This document shows, in pieces, positions 1 to 10,985 of a stretch of 44,001 nucleotides of DNA (its first letter is position 1; each line of letters begins with the position of its first letter). The stretch covers positions 1-44,001 of the forward strand of contig JBBPSI010000201.1 of assembly GCA_038093515.1 (NCBI GenBank), written 5' to 3'. The DNA is from Butyriboletus loyo. Its lineage: Eukaryota; Basidiomycota; Agaricomycetes; Boletales; Boletaceae. Under the pieces are notes generated by a model that searched no databases, was not told where the DNA came from, and saw nothing but the letters and a program-made list of their open reading frames with translations. The position numbers and the translations under genes were made by a program.

Positions 1-597
1 CTTCTAGCTTGGGTACACAGCTTGCTCACCCAGGGGTAGACAGTGCTTCGGGCCGGAAAGCCCTACGGGTTTTCGCCCAAAGTCCCTATAGTCTCGCTTC
101 TACTTTAGTCACTCTGTTCGTAGTCAAATCAAAGATATCGCTTCTCCTCCGCTCCTACCAAATCACTCGACATTCACGGACAAACAATTGACAGAAATCC
201 TCAGCCACATCACCAGCTGACTCATCAACCTGACAAAAACCAATTTTGCGGACGTCAGCTTACTCAAGGCGTGTAACAACTCCGTCCTCGCGTCGCTTCT
301 CGCTCAAAAACACCCAATATCTAGCAGGTGCAGTACAACGGCCAATGGTTTTCCGAGTGGCTTTTCAAGCTCGATCAATGTTCAACCATCCCTGTAATTT
401 CTTGCACTTTACAACTCTCTGCGATTGGGTGTTACAGTCGAATGAGACACCAAGATTGTCTCCAAACTCCAATTCTAACTAAGCAACATCTCATCCCCTG
501 TAGTCCATCTAGGACTAAGGGTTTCAAGAAACCGCCCACTCCTTCAATATTCAATGTCCTCGTAGCTGCCACAGCAAACTCTTCAGCTTTAGACAAC
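1..597. other. Left edge, no gene recognised
   Basis: No convincing coding frame was found on either strand. Short open frames here have no recognisable motif and no supported splice pattern. A weak F-box-like string (LTEILSHITS) occurs near 188-217 but runs straight into a stop and is not supported further. Positions from about 430 upward are similar, on the minus strand, to the 3' part of the secreted-peptide locus at 12030-12200. Confidence 0.4.
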
Positions 598-659
598 ACA
601 GTGAGTACATAACGGAGACTCACAGGTTACCATTTTCAGGGGTAAGGCTGGTGAGGGCC

Positions 660-800
660 CTACTCGGGCCCTTGGAACTCTCGGGCTTTGATTTCGTCAC
701 CCAGGCCCGCCGGGTAGGGGGGTATAGTACCCATACCAGGCATCGCAGCTACCACGGCGACGATACTGAGGACCGTGACCACGAGTTTGTTGCACAACAT
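660..800 (-). pseudogene. Small secreted-peptide precursor, copy A (inverted, probably truncated)
   Basis: The minus strand has an ATG at 800 and a 46-codon frame ending in TAG at 660. The protein starts MLCNKLVVTVLSIVAVVAA, a clear signal peptide that matches MLFNKLALALLSIVVVAAA of the intact copy at 11861. Similarity extends on both sides. Upstream there is a shared TATA-like box and leader, and downstream a shared splice-donor region (TGTGAGTCTCC, minus strand near 614-625) and a shared 3' segment. In this copy the stop lies before the conserved donor, so the dibasic sites and the C-terminal peptide of copy C are lost. It may be a degraded paralogue or a short divergent variant. The signal peptide and the homology are seen directly; the loss of function is inferred. 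Confidence 0.55.
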
Positions 801-887
801 GGTGTACGGAATTGAGTTATGAGTAGGTTAGTTTTGCAAGAGGCTCGCTCAGGTGGGTGATGATGGGTTTTCAACGTCGAAGAGTCG

Positions 888-898
888 ATTTTAAATAC
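888..898 (-). promoter_or_regulatory. TATA-like box of peptide copy A
   Basis: On the minus strand TATTTAAAATCGACTCTTCG lies about 90 bp before the ATG. The intact copy C has TTTAAATCGAGTCTTCGACC at the same relative place, so box and context are conserved between the paralogues. Confidence 0.45.
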
Positions 899-1239
899 AT
901 GCGCCAAGGAAAGGGGTTGGCCCGTTTTTGTACCTCAGCTCACCCAACACCCTCACGCACACAAATGTTTGAAGGGCCAGGGGCAGTTACTATCCGGCCG
1001 ATGGTGAGTCCATGGGAAAGCCACAAGAAAAGAAAACGAGGGTGACGTCCGTTGTCATGCATGTGTCTACACTGCGAGGTAGGCAGTGGCGTTTCATCTT
1101 GACTGTGAAGCAGATTTCAAGGAAAACAATGGGTCCGAGATAGGTTAGTCTGATTGACGTCGGACGCACTGGCCCGATTGTCGAGACGCCTGGATATGCC
1201 CAAAGGTGTGTTCCAGGGACCCCCTCCGCAGTCCCACAG

Positions 1240-1434
1240 TTTTGGGGCTCAGACTAGTGTTCCATGTGTGCACCGAGACGCCTCAGGTAGTAAATAGTAC
1301 CTCTCACAGACCCATTTTTGAAGTAGGCATCAAGTATGGGATAATTCAATGATATGGAACTCACTTTGGGCCACTCTCTAAGCCTCTCAGAAACCTGAGT
1401 CATATCTCACATATATCAGATAAAAAAATTATTT
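1240..1434 (-). repeat. Dispersed repeat R, copy 1
   Basis: On the minus strand this segment reads AATAATTTTTTTATC, then GAGATATGACTCAGG, AAAGTGAGTTCCA, TTGATGCCTAC, AAAATGGGTCTGTGAG and GGTGCACACATGG. The same blocks in the same order occur on the plus strand at 12759-12960. Both copies lie close to a secreted-peptide gene but on opposite sides of it, so this is a separate dispersed unit rather than part of the gene duplication. No coding capacity was seen. Confidence 0.55.
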
Positions 1435-1440
1435 ACTGCT

Positions 1441-2140
1441 CACGACTCGGAGGTGGATATATAGTACCAGCGGCTCGACTGATCATCCAACAGAACACAC
1501 GAGTCACACGAGTTCAAATGCGATGCTGAGCGGGTGGATGTCTCCACAAGACACTTCAACGCGTGTGACTGCGGTGGATGCGTTCCTCGTGCCGCATGCT
1601 ATATGTTGAACAGATCCTTAACCGCGTGTGTGCGCGTCGCGTCCGTAGATCCCAGTCATTGAACAGGACAACGAACGCGTTATCACCACACACTCGCTGT
1701 CACACTGTCACGCCCCGTTCGGATGATAAAGGATGCATTATTTGTGTCGACAGCGGTGGCAAAAAATGTGCTGTCACATTGGGACATGTGAGTTTAAAAG
1801 ACACGAAGCACGCCGACGTCTCACAGCTTATATTCATTATTGGAAAGGTTACGAATAGTAACGCGAGCGTATGCGCACGCTGTAGGATATGTGTTATGTA
1901 ACCGGAGAATATAGTGTCTCGGGCTTAATGGAGAATGTGGAACGCGCTTAGATGAAAGTTGGGCACAATACGCGTTTTCCGTATTGAGAGTCGGCTATCT
2001 AGCTTATATCCTAGATCTACATATTTGATATGATTGGTCTGTCGGGTCGTCGGCCTGTCGGCTTGTCACCACGTGACCGTAAAGGCTTCAACATTCATTC
2101 ATTCGTACAAGTACTACTGGCACATGTTGACCACTCTGAT
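1441..2140. other. Intergenic, nothing recognised
   Basis: A TATATAG string occurs near 1457, but no coding frame with a recognisable motif follows. The open frame at 1578-1901 has no family features. The right part is the 3' flank of the questin-oxidase-like gene, which converges from the right. Confidence 0.4.
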
Positions 2141-3966
2141 TTAGAATTCGACCCTGATGCCCCCGCCTGGACTTGCATCGGGCTTCCAATAGAACCCTTC
2201 GGTGTCCCATTCTCCAGCTGTTTCTCCCTCTCGCATCCATCCCAACCTATTCTGCGTAAGCATCGCCACACGCACGAAAATCGTTGCATCCAGCTCCTGC
2301 AACCCCACCTTGTCTTCAGCTTCTTCTTCCCTCGCCACCTGTGCAACAGTTACCGTCCTTCCCTCGGGCGGCACACACCAGCCTTTTTGCCGCGTGCCGT
2401 ACAGCGACGAATGGTGGGCGAGCGCACGTTGAGTCTTGCAGAGGTGCTCGTTAGGATGCACCACCGATGTCTGAATCATTGGGTACCACGCATCCGGGGT
2501 TTGGGCCAAGTCTGAGGTTGGCGTGGGAAGCGTATTCGGAGCAGGCTCGGTCCTTGGACCCGGAACATTGTGCAAAAGGCTCTCCGTGCTCTTGTAGAAA
2601 GATCGGATATCAAGTTGAGGGCGTCCTCTGGAAATATAGTACGAGAGCGAGGCAGTAAAGTAAGCCATCAACAACAGGCGGCGAGAAGAGAACTTGTCGA
2701 TACACGCCATCAGGGAGGGGAGGAAGAGCGACGACGTCACTAGATGCATCAAGAAGAAGTCGGCATTGAAGGACTTGTCTGGAGAGGATCCACCGACGCC
2801 GTAGATAAGGACATTGGCCCAAGAAAGCTCCTCGATCGCATCTGCTACACCGGCTGTGGTCGAGATGTCAAACCTCCACATATTGACATAGTCGTGTATG
2901 ATAGATCCGTGTTCTGTTAGGGTCTTCGAGAACATCGTTTCCTCGTCCACATGTTTGATGCGAGAGAAACGGGGGTCACACGAAACAAGGGCAACGATCG
3001 ACAGTGCTGTGCGATTGCCACCTCTGGTGTCGACGCTAGAAACCACATCGGGGAACCAGACTCTCGGAAGTAAGTCCGAGTTGGAAAACTGAACTGCGGT
3101 CATGGCGAAGCCTGCGGCAGATCATGTCAGGATCACATGATGATGATGACTGAAATACGGACCCTCGGCGCTGACGCCAATGGAACTGAATTCTGCACCA
3201 TGTCCGACGTGGATAAAGGGATGGAATACACCTTCCAGGAGACGCGATAACATTTCAGGAAATGCAGTACCGAAGTTGGCCTCTGCAGCAAATACATATT
3301 CTTCGAGGCATTCTTTCAAACCCTTCTGAAGAAGTTCGGACGTGAAGTAGTCGAGATAACCAGCGTAGTAACTGCAGTGAGGTTGCTATCAATGCACGTC
3401 GACACCGAGGTGTTGGCCGATGGACATACCGCTCGTCGCCCAAATGTTTGTAGAAGTTGTACTTGTTGATGGGGCCTGGGGATGCAAATGCAGGGCGCTG
3501 ATACTCACAGTGTGTAGCATATGCTGCATCGATGACAGGACCAGGGGCACCCAGGGCCCAGATTGCAAGCATATGGTGGGCGGCGTGGCTACGAGGAATG
3601 TAATGTCAAAGACGCAGACCGGATGCCTTGATGCGTGACATACTTGTGGAACCCCTTGTAATTGAAGAAGATATGCCAGCGCACATGGTTGTCTGAGAGG
3701 GCCTTGATAAGCGCCTCTGTGGAGGATCCATCGATGCCGGGGAAGCGTCGCGGAGAAAACACAGAAGGAGGAAGAGGAGGGGCATGGAAGAGTGCATCCA
3801 AAGGGGGATGCGTCTGAGGACCGCAAACGGTCGCAGCTGTACTAGGAGAGTACTCGGTAAGGCCATGGGCAGTCAAGACTTCCGGTGGAAGATGAGTTAG
3901 GTACTCTCCCGGACGATGAAATGGTTTGTTAGAGTCAGGATCATGTTCGCTGAGGTTGGAGGACAT
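2141..3966 (-). CDS. Questin oxidase-like protein (DUF4243 / AflY-like)
   Basis: Four exons give an uninterrupted 553-aa protein: 3966-3644, 3588-3430, 3371-3163 and 3111-2141 (1662 nt in total). The ATG at 3966 starts MSSNLSEHDPD. Family signatures appear in order: NHAAHHMLAIWALGA across the first splice, CEYQRPAF, FYKHLGDERYYAGYLDYF, HPFIHVGHGAEF, NADFFLMHLVTSSLFLPSL, YISRGRPQLDI, WYPMIQTSVVHPNEHLCKTQ and ELDATIFVRVAMLT. Known members are Baeyer-Villiger-type or anthraquinone-processing oxidoreductases such as GedK and AflY, while many fungal homologues are uncharacterised. No polyketide synthase or other cluster gene is nearby, so a secondary-metabolite role is not supported by context. 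The third intron uses the uncommon donor GTCCGT. The family call is strong; the substrate is unknown. Confidence 0.85.
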
Positions 3967-4679
3967 GATTGCGGCTGAAGAGGAGAAAGGGGGGACTTGG
4001 GGTTAGAAAGGGGCAAAATCGTATCGTGACCGAGATGACCTTGGGACCATATGATTGAAGAGGTTCAGATCGACGCCTTCGATTGCAGGCTTGTACGATA
4101 TAACTTCATTTCTAGCTCTCGTTGAATCACCAGCAACCAACCAGGTAAGTACACCTTGGCTAACGACGACTCATTAGCTTACTTATGTCGAGAAACTTAC
4201 ATGCGGTGCGGCGGCTGTGCCCCGCTGGGACTGAGCCAAGTCCACGTGACTCGGGATTCCTCAAGACTTATGTCGGAAAACAAACGTGCGGTGCGTTGCC
4301 ATGGTGCGTCGCGCCTCACGTGACTTGGGATTCGCCCTGCGGGCGTGACTCGTGACCCGGGGTCTCCCAGCCACGTTTGCGTGCGTGCGCCGCGGCGAAA
4401 TATTGTGGCGCTGCGCTTAGTCAGCATGGTGAGTGAACCCCGGGATTCTCCGCGGCACTCACAATTCCAGTCCGTTTGTTTTCTCGGATATAGACATTTC
4501 ATGTCGCCCACTGCAAAGTCAATTACAAGTATAGTAGCCTTATTTGACAAAGTAGCCAATCGGAAGCTCGCCCAACAGCTTAAGCAGTTGGTTCTCAATA
4601 CCCGTGTTCGATAGACATCAATCCGGTTACCCATGTTCCACAACAACCACGCCCAGTTCAAATTCGCATTCTTGATCCT
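3967..4679. other. Intergenic region between questin-oxidase-like gene and ceramidase 3' end
   Basis: This is the promoter side of the questin-oxidase-like gene (left) and the 3' side of the ceramidase (right). Overlapping open frames on both strands (about 4197-4661) have no motif and look like chance frames in GC-rich DNA. Two imperfect inverted segments are present: GTCGGAAAACAAACGTGC near 4272 and, on the opposite strand, CCGAGAAAACAAACGGAC near 4480. They might be the arms of an old small inverted-repeat element. Confidence 0.35.
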
Positions 4680-7600
4680 TCACCCCACGGTGAAAGAAGA
4701 GGACGTGCCCGCAAAGGACCGGATGGGCCCCATCAGTGGTTTGGCATCGCCGAAGTATGTGATTCGATATATTCCAGCTATAGGAGGCAGTCCGTGAGAT
4801 CTCGAGCGCGTGAAACACTCATCGACCCACCAGGTGTACCATCCTCAATTGTCCTGTGGAAAGGTAGTGGTTAGGACAATATCAAGTGCAAGATGGCAAC
4901 TTACCAGCTAATGTTAACAGTGCTTGTGCCCAACAGAAAGTTCGTCCTTTTCCACTGAAAAATGGTAGATGGATGTGAGTCCGTGCGTACTGTCGTCCAG
5001 CTGTCGTTCATAAGCTCGTCGACACTAAGGAGTGTACCTTCAAGGTGGAGATTGTTCTGCCAGGGGATGGTAGGGGTTACTTGACTGCATCTTAAACCTT
5101 ACAGATATAACACAAGGAGTCTCACCCTCGGATTTGCCCCTATGAACTGTACTGTGACCGTTTCTCCTGCATAATATACGGTATTATTCACATTCACCAA
5201 GACATCTCCAAAATTGTTTGAACCAGCACTGTCAACGATGACTGGTGTCTGAACACAACGTGTGAGCAAATGATAGATGACGAGAAGATCAAGGGTGATC
5301 AGCAGCGATTTAGGGCAGTAGTTGATGAGGAACACACCTGCAACGATATTGCAACCGAGGTTTGCTCAGGTGGAGGAGCATCGGAAGTCGGTGATCCGAT
5401 GACATTGTCGGCGAGATAGGGGACTAGTGCGCTATACCGATTTATGTAAGCTTCAAGCGTCGCTGGATGTCCAGGACCAAGTCAGCCATTGACGTTTTCA
5501 TTGCAAAATCAGCTAACCAGGTCCAAAGATCGTCGACGCTCCTTCGTATCGCTGAATGGAATATTCTTCACGTGTTGTAACATAATGTCCATAAGTGTTA
5601 GCAGGACCAGCAATGACAACATAGGCTGAGTTGTCGAGAATGCCGGACGAGATGAATTGAGCACGCAGTGCCTCGCTGATGATCCGCGGCGAGAGCAGGT
5701 CAGGCGTACATTGGTTGGGATGAACGAGCAGAGCGGGAATCAGATCACCTGATCACTTGGACACATGGATATACACACCGCATTCGCCTACCGGCCATAG
5801 TCGTTAGCTCCCCAGGCATGACAAGGACAACGAAGTTGCCGACACGGAGCATTTGAATTTCAACAGTGTGTGGTGACCACAAATACGGTGTGTCGGCATA
5901 GCCCTATACGCATGGGTAAACTGGTGGTACAGACGACATGAACTTGTAACACACGGTATTCAGAAAGATAGGCTTCGGATACTGGCAATCAATCTGCTCC
6001 TGTGAAGCAACTGGAGTAATAGCGCCTGGGTAGCTAATATTTAGTACGAGTCACGAAAAGAGGGATTAGATGAATATACGCTTGACGATCTGCCAAAAGG
6101 GATTCTGAGGCATGGATGAGTTGACACCTTGAACGAAATCAAACACTCCGGGACCATCACTTTTCAAAATGGAATTGAAAATTGCGAGGTAATTGAAATG
6201 ATCAACCAAGAACATCATGAGTAGTGTGTCCTCCTTCGAGTCGAAGCAGACTGACGTCGTTCCACCGGCAAAACTATACCCTGCAGAATTAGGTCAATTT
6301 AGAAACAACAGATAAGTGGGACGGGAACGAACCAAGCGCGGCAGGACAAGTACTTGTAGTGGACCCATTAGGCAGCATAATTGTATGATTCGTCCTGAAA
6401 ATGGTTTAGTATGTCAGTCCACTGTATATATTCCCATCATTTCTTCAAGGTTTGTTGAGTTGAAATCCAGATATGATGGAGACTTGTAGAAATCTAACCG
6501 AAACAGGCGACCTACATGTTCATGTAAACGTGCACACTCCTCACAGAACCCTTCACGCCTGTCAAGACTGTCGTGTTTGCAGTTTCAATGGTAGTGTCTG
6601 GGCTCGTGAAGATAACTTTTGGTGGTAACGACTCCGTGACCTGACGCGCAGCTTCAAATTGAGCATTTCCAATCAGAAAGTTGGAAGCATAGTCCGAGAT
6701 GCGGAAGGCTGGCCCTCTGCATTCAGAGAAGCCAGTGAGTATACAACAAACGTGAGGGATGAAACTCCACAGACCGACCGTGACATTCCTCGGCGTAGCC
6801 ACCACATGTTGAATGTTCATGTTCGCATAGTTGACCGTCATAGGATTTTCCAGGAGATTCGCAGTATGCGCCTAGGCTGATGGTTTGCAGGATGTTAAAG
6901 AATACATGGAGTTCGTGTGGGGTATCAATCAATTTAATAAATAACAAGGGAGGGCACCACAACTCACGTATTTGGGGTTGTATCACCGACGTTGGCTGAT
7001 GTGGAAGAGAACGGCATTATCGTACGTGCCAACCATGATGATTGATCACCCAAAACCGGATTCGGGAGGGGATTGATATTTAGAGGAGCATACAGAAAGA
7101 TGGAAGATGTTAGGACATACACTGAACGAATGCGGCCACGAAGGAGTTGTTTCCGGGAACGTAGTTTGGCTCAGCATATGCTGTGAGTGATATTTTTAGG
7201 ATTGAAATGCGTAAGGTGAATGTCATGCGGTGAAGTCGGATGAGCACGACAAAAGGTGATTGTGACATTTTAAATGAAGTTGCGGGTCACTCACATTCAT
7301 ATAAATACGCGGCCATCCCCTTGTTGTCCCCACTGACCAGAGTATTGTTCTTCGTTCATCAGGTCAACAGCTCGGTCGCGATGCCCTTACTTGACCAGCG
7401 AAATAATATAACTTACCTCGTACAAGCTTGTCCCATGCACAGCAAAGAAATTGATCAACCCCCTTGCAGTCCCATCTGCATCATTCAACCTAAGGACGGA
7501 CAACTCCTTGTCTTGATCATACTGGTACCTCACTCTCTCCTCCATTGGATTAACCATATATGCACTAGGACTGCGATTACGATTGGCACCCAGTAGAGTT

Positions 7601-8337
7601 GTGTTGCCAATACTGATGTATCCCGTAGCGAGGGAAGCGTGAGCTTTGCGGATGGCATTAAGGGTTCCATCTATAATTGCTTGTGCTGTGTGGTTGACAT
7701 AACCGAGACTCGTGACCTGGGGAAGGAGGTTTTCGAGGTACCCACCAACACCCGAATGGGAATGCGTGCCCACAAGAGCCGTGTTAGAGGGCGTGTACAA
7801 GCCCCCAAGAACAGGATCATTGGAGAGAGCGTTGAGGATAGAACGGCGGACACCAGTGTCGCCCATGCAAATGTCAGACGAGACGAGGAGAATGCGGGAG
7901 GTTGGGTCGCTGGGATCAGCGATGATGAATGCTCGAGAACGTTGACGCATATGTAGGCCGGTGTCTGTCTGAGCCAGTGAGGCATATCCCTACGGTATTG
8001 ATCTGAGACATCATGCGGACTGGTGTGACATTACGGCACGTGCCATCATGTTAGTCTCTACGATTGGGCTGTTGGACAGGGGTAAGATACGGAAAAGTGA
8101 CACAGCGGTGGTCGAGGGAGAGACATACCCAGTAATATCGCCAATACCTACGCCAATCAAGTATTTCCCGTAGCTGGCACCCTGCACACCGGCATTCTGG
8201 GTAGCGCTTTGAGCCAACAGACCACGGCGGGCAGAGGCGAAGAAGACATAGAGATAAAGAATCAATGCTCGCAAGGCATCCCGGAGCCAAACAAGGGGAG
8301 AGAATGGCTTTTTAGCGTCCAACAGAGGGAGATACAT
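4680..8337 (-). CDS. Neutral/alkaline ceramidase (PF04734 type)
   Basis: This enzyme hydrolyses the amide bond of ceramide to sphingosine and fatty acid. Nineteen exons can be read from 8337 to 4680 with proper signals; they sum to 2295 nt, a 764-aa protein, the usual family length. Signatures in order are YLIGVGIGDITGPIVE, NMMGYASLAQTDTGLHMRQR, ALVGTHSHSGVGGYLEN (zinc-site histidines), NRSPSAYMVNP, FFAVHGTSLYENNTLVSGDN, FVQSNVGDTTPNTLGAYC, EECHGRGPAFRISDYA, CPAALGYSFAGGTTDGPG, FVVLVMPGELTTMAGR, VVIAGPANTYGHYVTTREEY, and a C-terminal immunoglobulin-like part ending YRITYFGDAKPLMGPIRSF. Several exons are tiny (23, 25, 25 and 28 nt). The family nucleophile motif GDxSPN reads GDTTPN here. The first intron-flanked microexon (8068-8044) ends at a GC donor in the best model. 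The N-terminus has a hydrophobic stretch ALRALILYLYVFFASA that may act as a signal anchor; the start at 8337 is the least certain part. Confidence 0.92.
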
Positions 8338-8747
8338 GGCTCTGAATCCCAATTGCGGGGTATGGCCACCAGCCTCCTCGTGGAGTTGTGATGAGGACCG
8401 GCTGGTCAGTTTGCGATGGAGACGAACGCAAAGGTTAGCCAACGCCACGTTACTGGTAAAAGCGTTGAAAGATCCCCAAATCCGAGCCTTCTACTTGGAA
8501 TGGAAAGGTGGGTGAGTGAAGCGTTGGAAAGCACATGCTCCACGGTCACCGCTATGGGATGAGATCCAATTACACTGACATTGTGACTTGGCAATCATTG
8601 GCCTCGTTCATCTCAGAAGATTTCCGAGTCGAGCCTGCCACCAGATTGTGGTTTCGGATCTCATTATTTTCGCACACTAGTGTAAACTGCCGAAAGTAGC
8701 AAGACTTCTGTGGATTATCAGCTTTGCTAGCCTTGTCCGTTATTATC
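8338..8747. promoter_or_regulatory. Shared divergent promoter region, ceramidase / rhodanese gene
   Basis: About 410 bp separate the proposed ATG of the ceramidase (minus) from the ATG of the rhodanese-domain gene (plus). Short open frames here have no recognisable motif. The two genes must take their 5' control from this interval. No specific box was identified with confidence. Confidence 0.45.
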
Positions 8748-9770
8748 ATGCCATCCTCGGAGCCATCCAGCGTAGGTAGCGTAGCCTCTACAGGGGGGAG
8801 GCGCGCTCAAACATCCCCTCGCTCGTCCGCCATTGACAGTGCGCCCTACCGTACGCTCGACAGTGTACGCGATGAAGTTGCACATAGCGTCGCCGTGCGC
8901 GCCATTATGAAAGCGACGACAATCGAAGGCGCAAAAATAAGCGTTTATTTCACGTTCTCCAAAAAAGACGATGATGTCTTCCTGCGCCGTGTGGCAGAGA
9001 TCATTCGCGCAAGGATACCCTCTCGCCACCTCTTCGCAATAGGAACGACCGGCGCACCATCGCCCACTTCTTCCACAAATACCAACACCCTTGTCATCAC
9101 AGGTGCAGAAGACGACGATGTCCAACGGGCAGTTCTCCTCTTCAGCTCCAAATTCCTAGGTCGAGTCGCCTCCGTAACCAATCATGGATCCTTTATTGTC
9201 GCTGCCGTACATGAAGTCGGGAGTTCCTCCTATGACAGTGCTTCTCTTTGGGACGTCCTCTCAAAATCGGTCCGTGCACCCCTCGATCCCCTCTCCCCTC
9301 CCCCCGGCTCGAGAAGCATCGACCAACTGGTAACCGCAGCTCGTGCACGCCTCCAACGTATCACTCCACGCCAGGCATGGGAGATCCTCCATGATCCAAC
9401 ACACCCTATACCTGCATTCCTCGTCGACATACGCCCTGCCTCCCAACGCGCGCGCTCAGGCGGTATCCATGGCTCCCTCATCATAGAACGCAATGACCTC
9501 GAGTGGCGGTTCGACCCGAGGAGCGAGGCAAGGTTAGCCATAGCCGATCGGTATGACCTGAGGATAATTGTATATTGCGAAGATGGGCATGCAAGCAGCC
9601 TTGCAGCTGCCGCATTGCACGACGTCGGATTACTAAATGCGGCTGATATGATAGGCGGGTTCGAGGCGTGGAAAGCGGAGGGGCTCTCTGGACAGATTAA
9701 ACCACCATCGACGCTGAGTGAATCGGGCACATGGGAAGCATTGTCGCAGCCATCTCCTGTGTCGGATTGA
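8748..9770 (+). CDS. Rhodanese-domain protein with N-terminal extension (intronless)
   Basis: A single open frame encodes 340 aa from the ATG at 8748 (MPSSEPSS), with A at -3. The C-terminal half, roughly residues 195-325, is a rhodanese (sulfurtransferase) domain: RITPRQAWEILHD, AFLVDIRPASQRA, GGIHGSLIIERNDLEWRFDP, IIVYCEDGHASSLAAAAL and IGGFEAWKAEGL. The active-site loop CEDGHAS keeps the sulfur-carrying Cys. The block VDIRPASQRA/ERNDLEWR is, from general knowledge, more like actinobacterial rhodaneses found beside cysteine dioxygenase than like typical eukaryotic ones. The N-terminal half (about residues 40-190, with NTLVITGAEDDDVQRAV and SSKFLGRVAS) is a separate conserved-looking globular region that I cannot name firmly. 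Lack of introns beside a 19-exon neighbour fits an acquired gene but does not prove it. Confidence 0.8.
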   Translation: MPSSEPSSVGSVASTGGRRAQTSPRSSAIDSAPYRTLDSVRDEVAHSVAVRAIMKATTIEGAKISVYFTFSKKDDDVFLRRVAEIIRARIPSRHLFAIGTTGAPSPTSSTNTNTLVITGAEDDDVQRAVLLFSSKFLGRVASVTNHGSFIVAAVHEVGSSSYDSASLWDVLSKSVRAPLDPLSPPPGSRSIDQLVTAARARLQRITPRQAWEILHDPTHPIPAFLVDIRPASQRARSGGIHGSLIIERNDLEWRFDPRSEARLAIADRYDLRIIVYCEDGHASSLAAAALHDVGLLNAADMIGGFEAWKAEGLSGQIKPPSTLSESGTWEALSQPSPVSD

Positions 9771-10039
9771 CAGTTGTTGTCGCTTATCGTGCGTGTTTAT
9801 TTCGCATTGGTGAGCTTTGGCGTGTTGATTTTGCGTGTTGCTAACCATACTCCATCATTATTCCATAGCGTCGATACGATGCCTCAGGCTCAGAGTCCTT
9901 GTCAAACTCGGAGGGCAGATCTATTGGTGTTTGATCTGCAATATTTTGAGTAATTCAAAACGGTAGATTATGAATGTTGTCTCATGTTTAATTCGAGATC
10001 TATTGTAGCTCATGTAACAACGCATTGTAGCAACTCAAT
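9771..10039. other. 3' flank of rhodanese gene, nothing recognised
   Basis: No coding frame or repeat was identified. The segment ends where the first unit of the tandem secreted-peptide duplication begins. Confidence 0.35.
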
Positions 10040-10985
10040 TCTTGAATCAGTTACATTCTCCCGTGGATTACTGGAATGTGACTACTATATACATCGCAAC
10101 CACTGGCACAGCTCTGTCTCTACTTACCAGCGACTTTTCTGAGCTTTCATCTCATTCTATAATACTTACTCGTGAATCAATCACATCGTCGTCGTTCCTA
10201 CCGCGTCGGACGGCTTACTTAGAGTGAATTCTGCAGGATCCAACCCACAGCCTGCGTCGGACAAGATCAAGTTCCGTCCCTTGAGCGAGCCGAGCGACGA
10301 AAGCGTGCCACCCACTCATATGCGGGACAGGTGTGACGTTATCGCTTGACGACGCTATCACACGCCGTTGAGAGCTATGATTGGGGGACGGCTGCTAGCA
10401 AGAACAGAAATCAGGAGCGAATAACTCTCCTGGAAGAGCTGGAGCCTCAAAAAGTCGGCAGTCATCGATTCATCCACCAATTCCATTGACTCACTGAGCC
10501 AAGGCTCAAGGGCCTAGGCCTCCCAGTGTGGAATAGTGGATTTTGAGGCTACCACGGCCAAATAGCGTTGCAGAATAGTCTGGCGGGCACTTTTGTGCCA
10601 GCTGCAGACAGACACGCTTAGTAACTTACATCTTTCAGATCGACTCTTTTGACCTCGAAAAGCACTATCAGATCACCCACCCGAGCGAACTTTTTCTCAA
10701 AAGTAGCCCACTCAATTCTCCATCACCGCGCTGTTTACCAAGGTCGCATTCGCACCCAAGGCTCACATCGTCGCCGTTGCAATGTGCTGCCCAGTTCACC
10801 TTCCGTCAATATTCTCGTGACACAGAAGTCGCGGTGCAGCGTGGCCCCTTTCACAGGCTTGGTCGACAGGTCCGTCCCCAAGTCGTGACGGGTGTGCGCC
10901 CGAGTAAGTTTCCATCGTGGATTCGTTGCTCTTTGTCTATCCCTCATGATTTTTCTGTAGCGGCCATGAAAACATGAGTCCGTGT
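10040..10985 (+). pseudogene. Degenerate secreted-peptide locus, copy B
   Basis: This is a diverged duplicate of the unit at 11020-12124. Shared blocks in the same order include CTACTTACCAGCGACTTTTC, a GCGAGCCGAG...CGAAA...CCACCCA block near 10285, GATCGACTCTTTTGACCTCG near 10640, CTGTTTACCAAGGTCGCATT (the signal-peptide codons) and CCCAGTTCACCTTCCGTCAA. A donor/acceptor pair also matches the intron of copy C: CGCCCGAGTAAGTTTCC, then CTCATGATTTTTCTGTAG. The start codon and signal peptide frame are lost, so it cannot encode the same precursor. It is best read as a dead paralogue between copies A and C. Confidence 0.6.

Noticed and set aside
2141..3966. Secondary-metabolite cluster around the questin-oxidase-like gene
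   Set aside because: No polyketide synthase, NRPS, P450 or transporter gene lies within the window; the neighbours are a ceramidase and small peptides.
4197..4661. Long overlapping open frames on both strands between the questin-oxidase-like and ceramidase genes
   Set aside because: No motif, no signal peptide, no plausible splice extension; both strands are open in GC-rich DNA, which is expected by chance.
9230..9730. 166-codon minus-strand frame opposite the rhodanese gene
   Set aside because: Shadow frame; the plus strand carries the recognisable domain.
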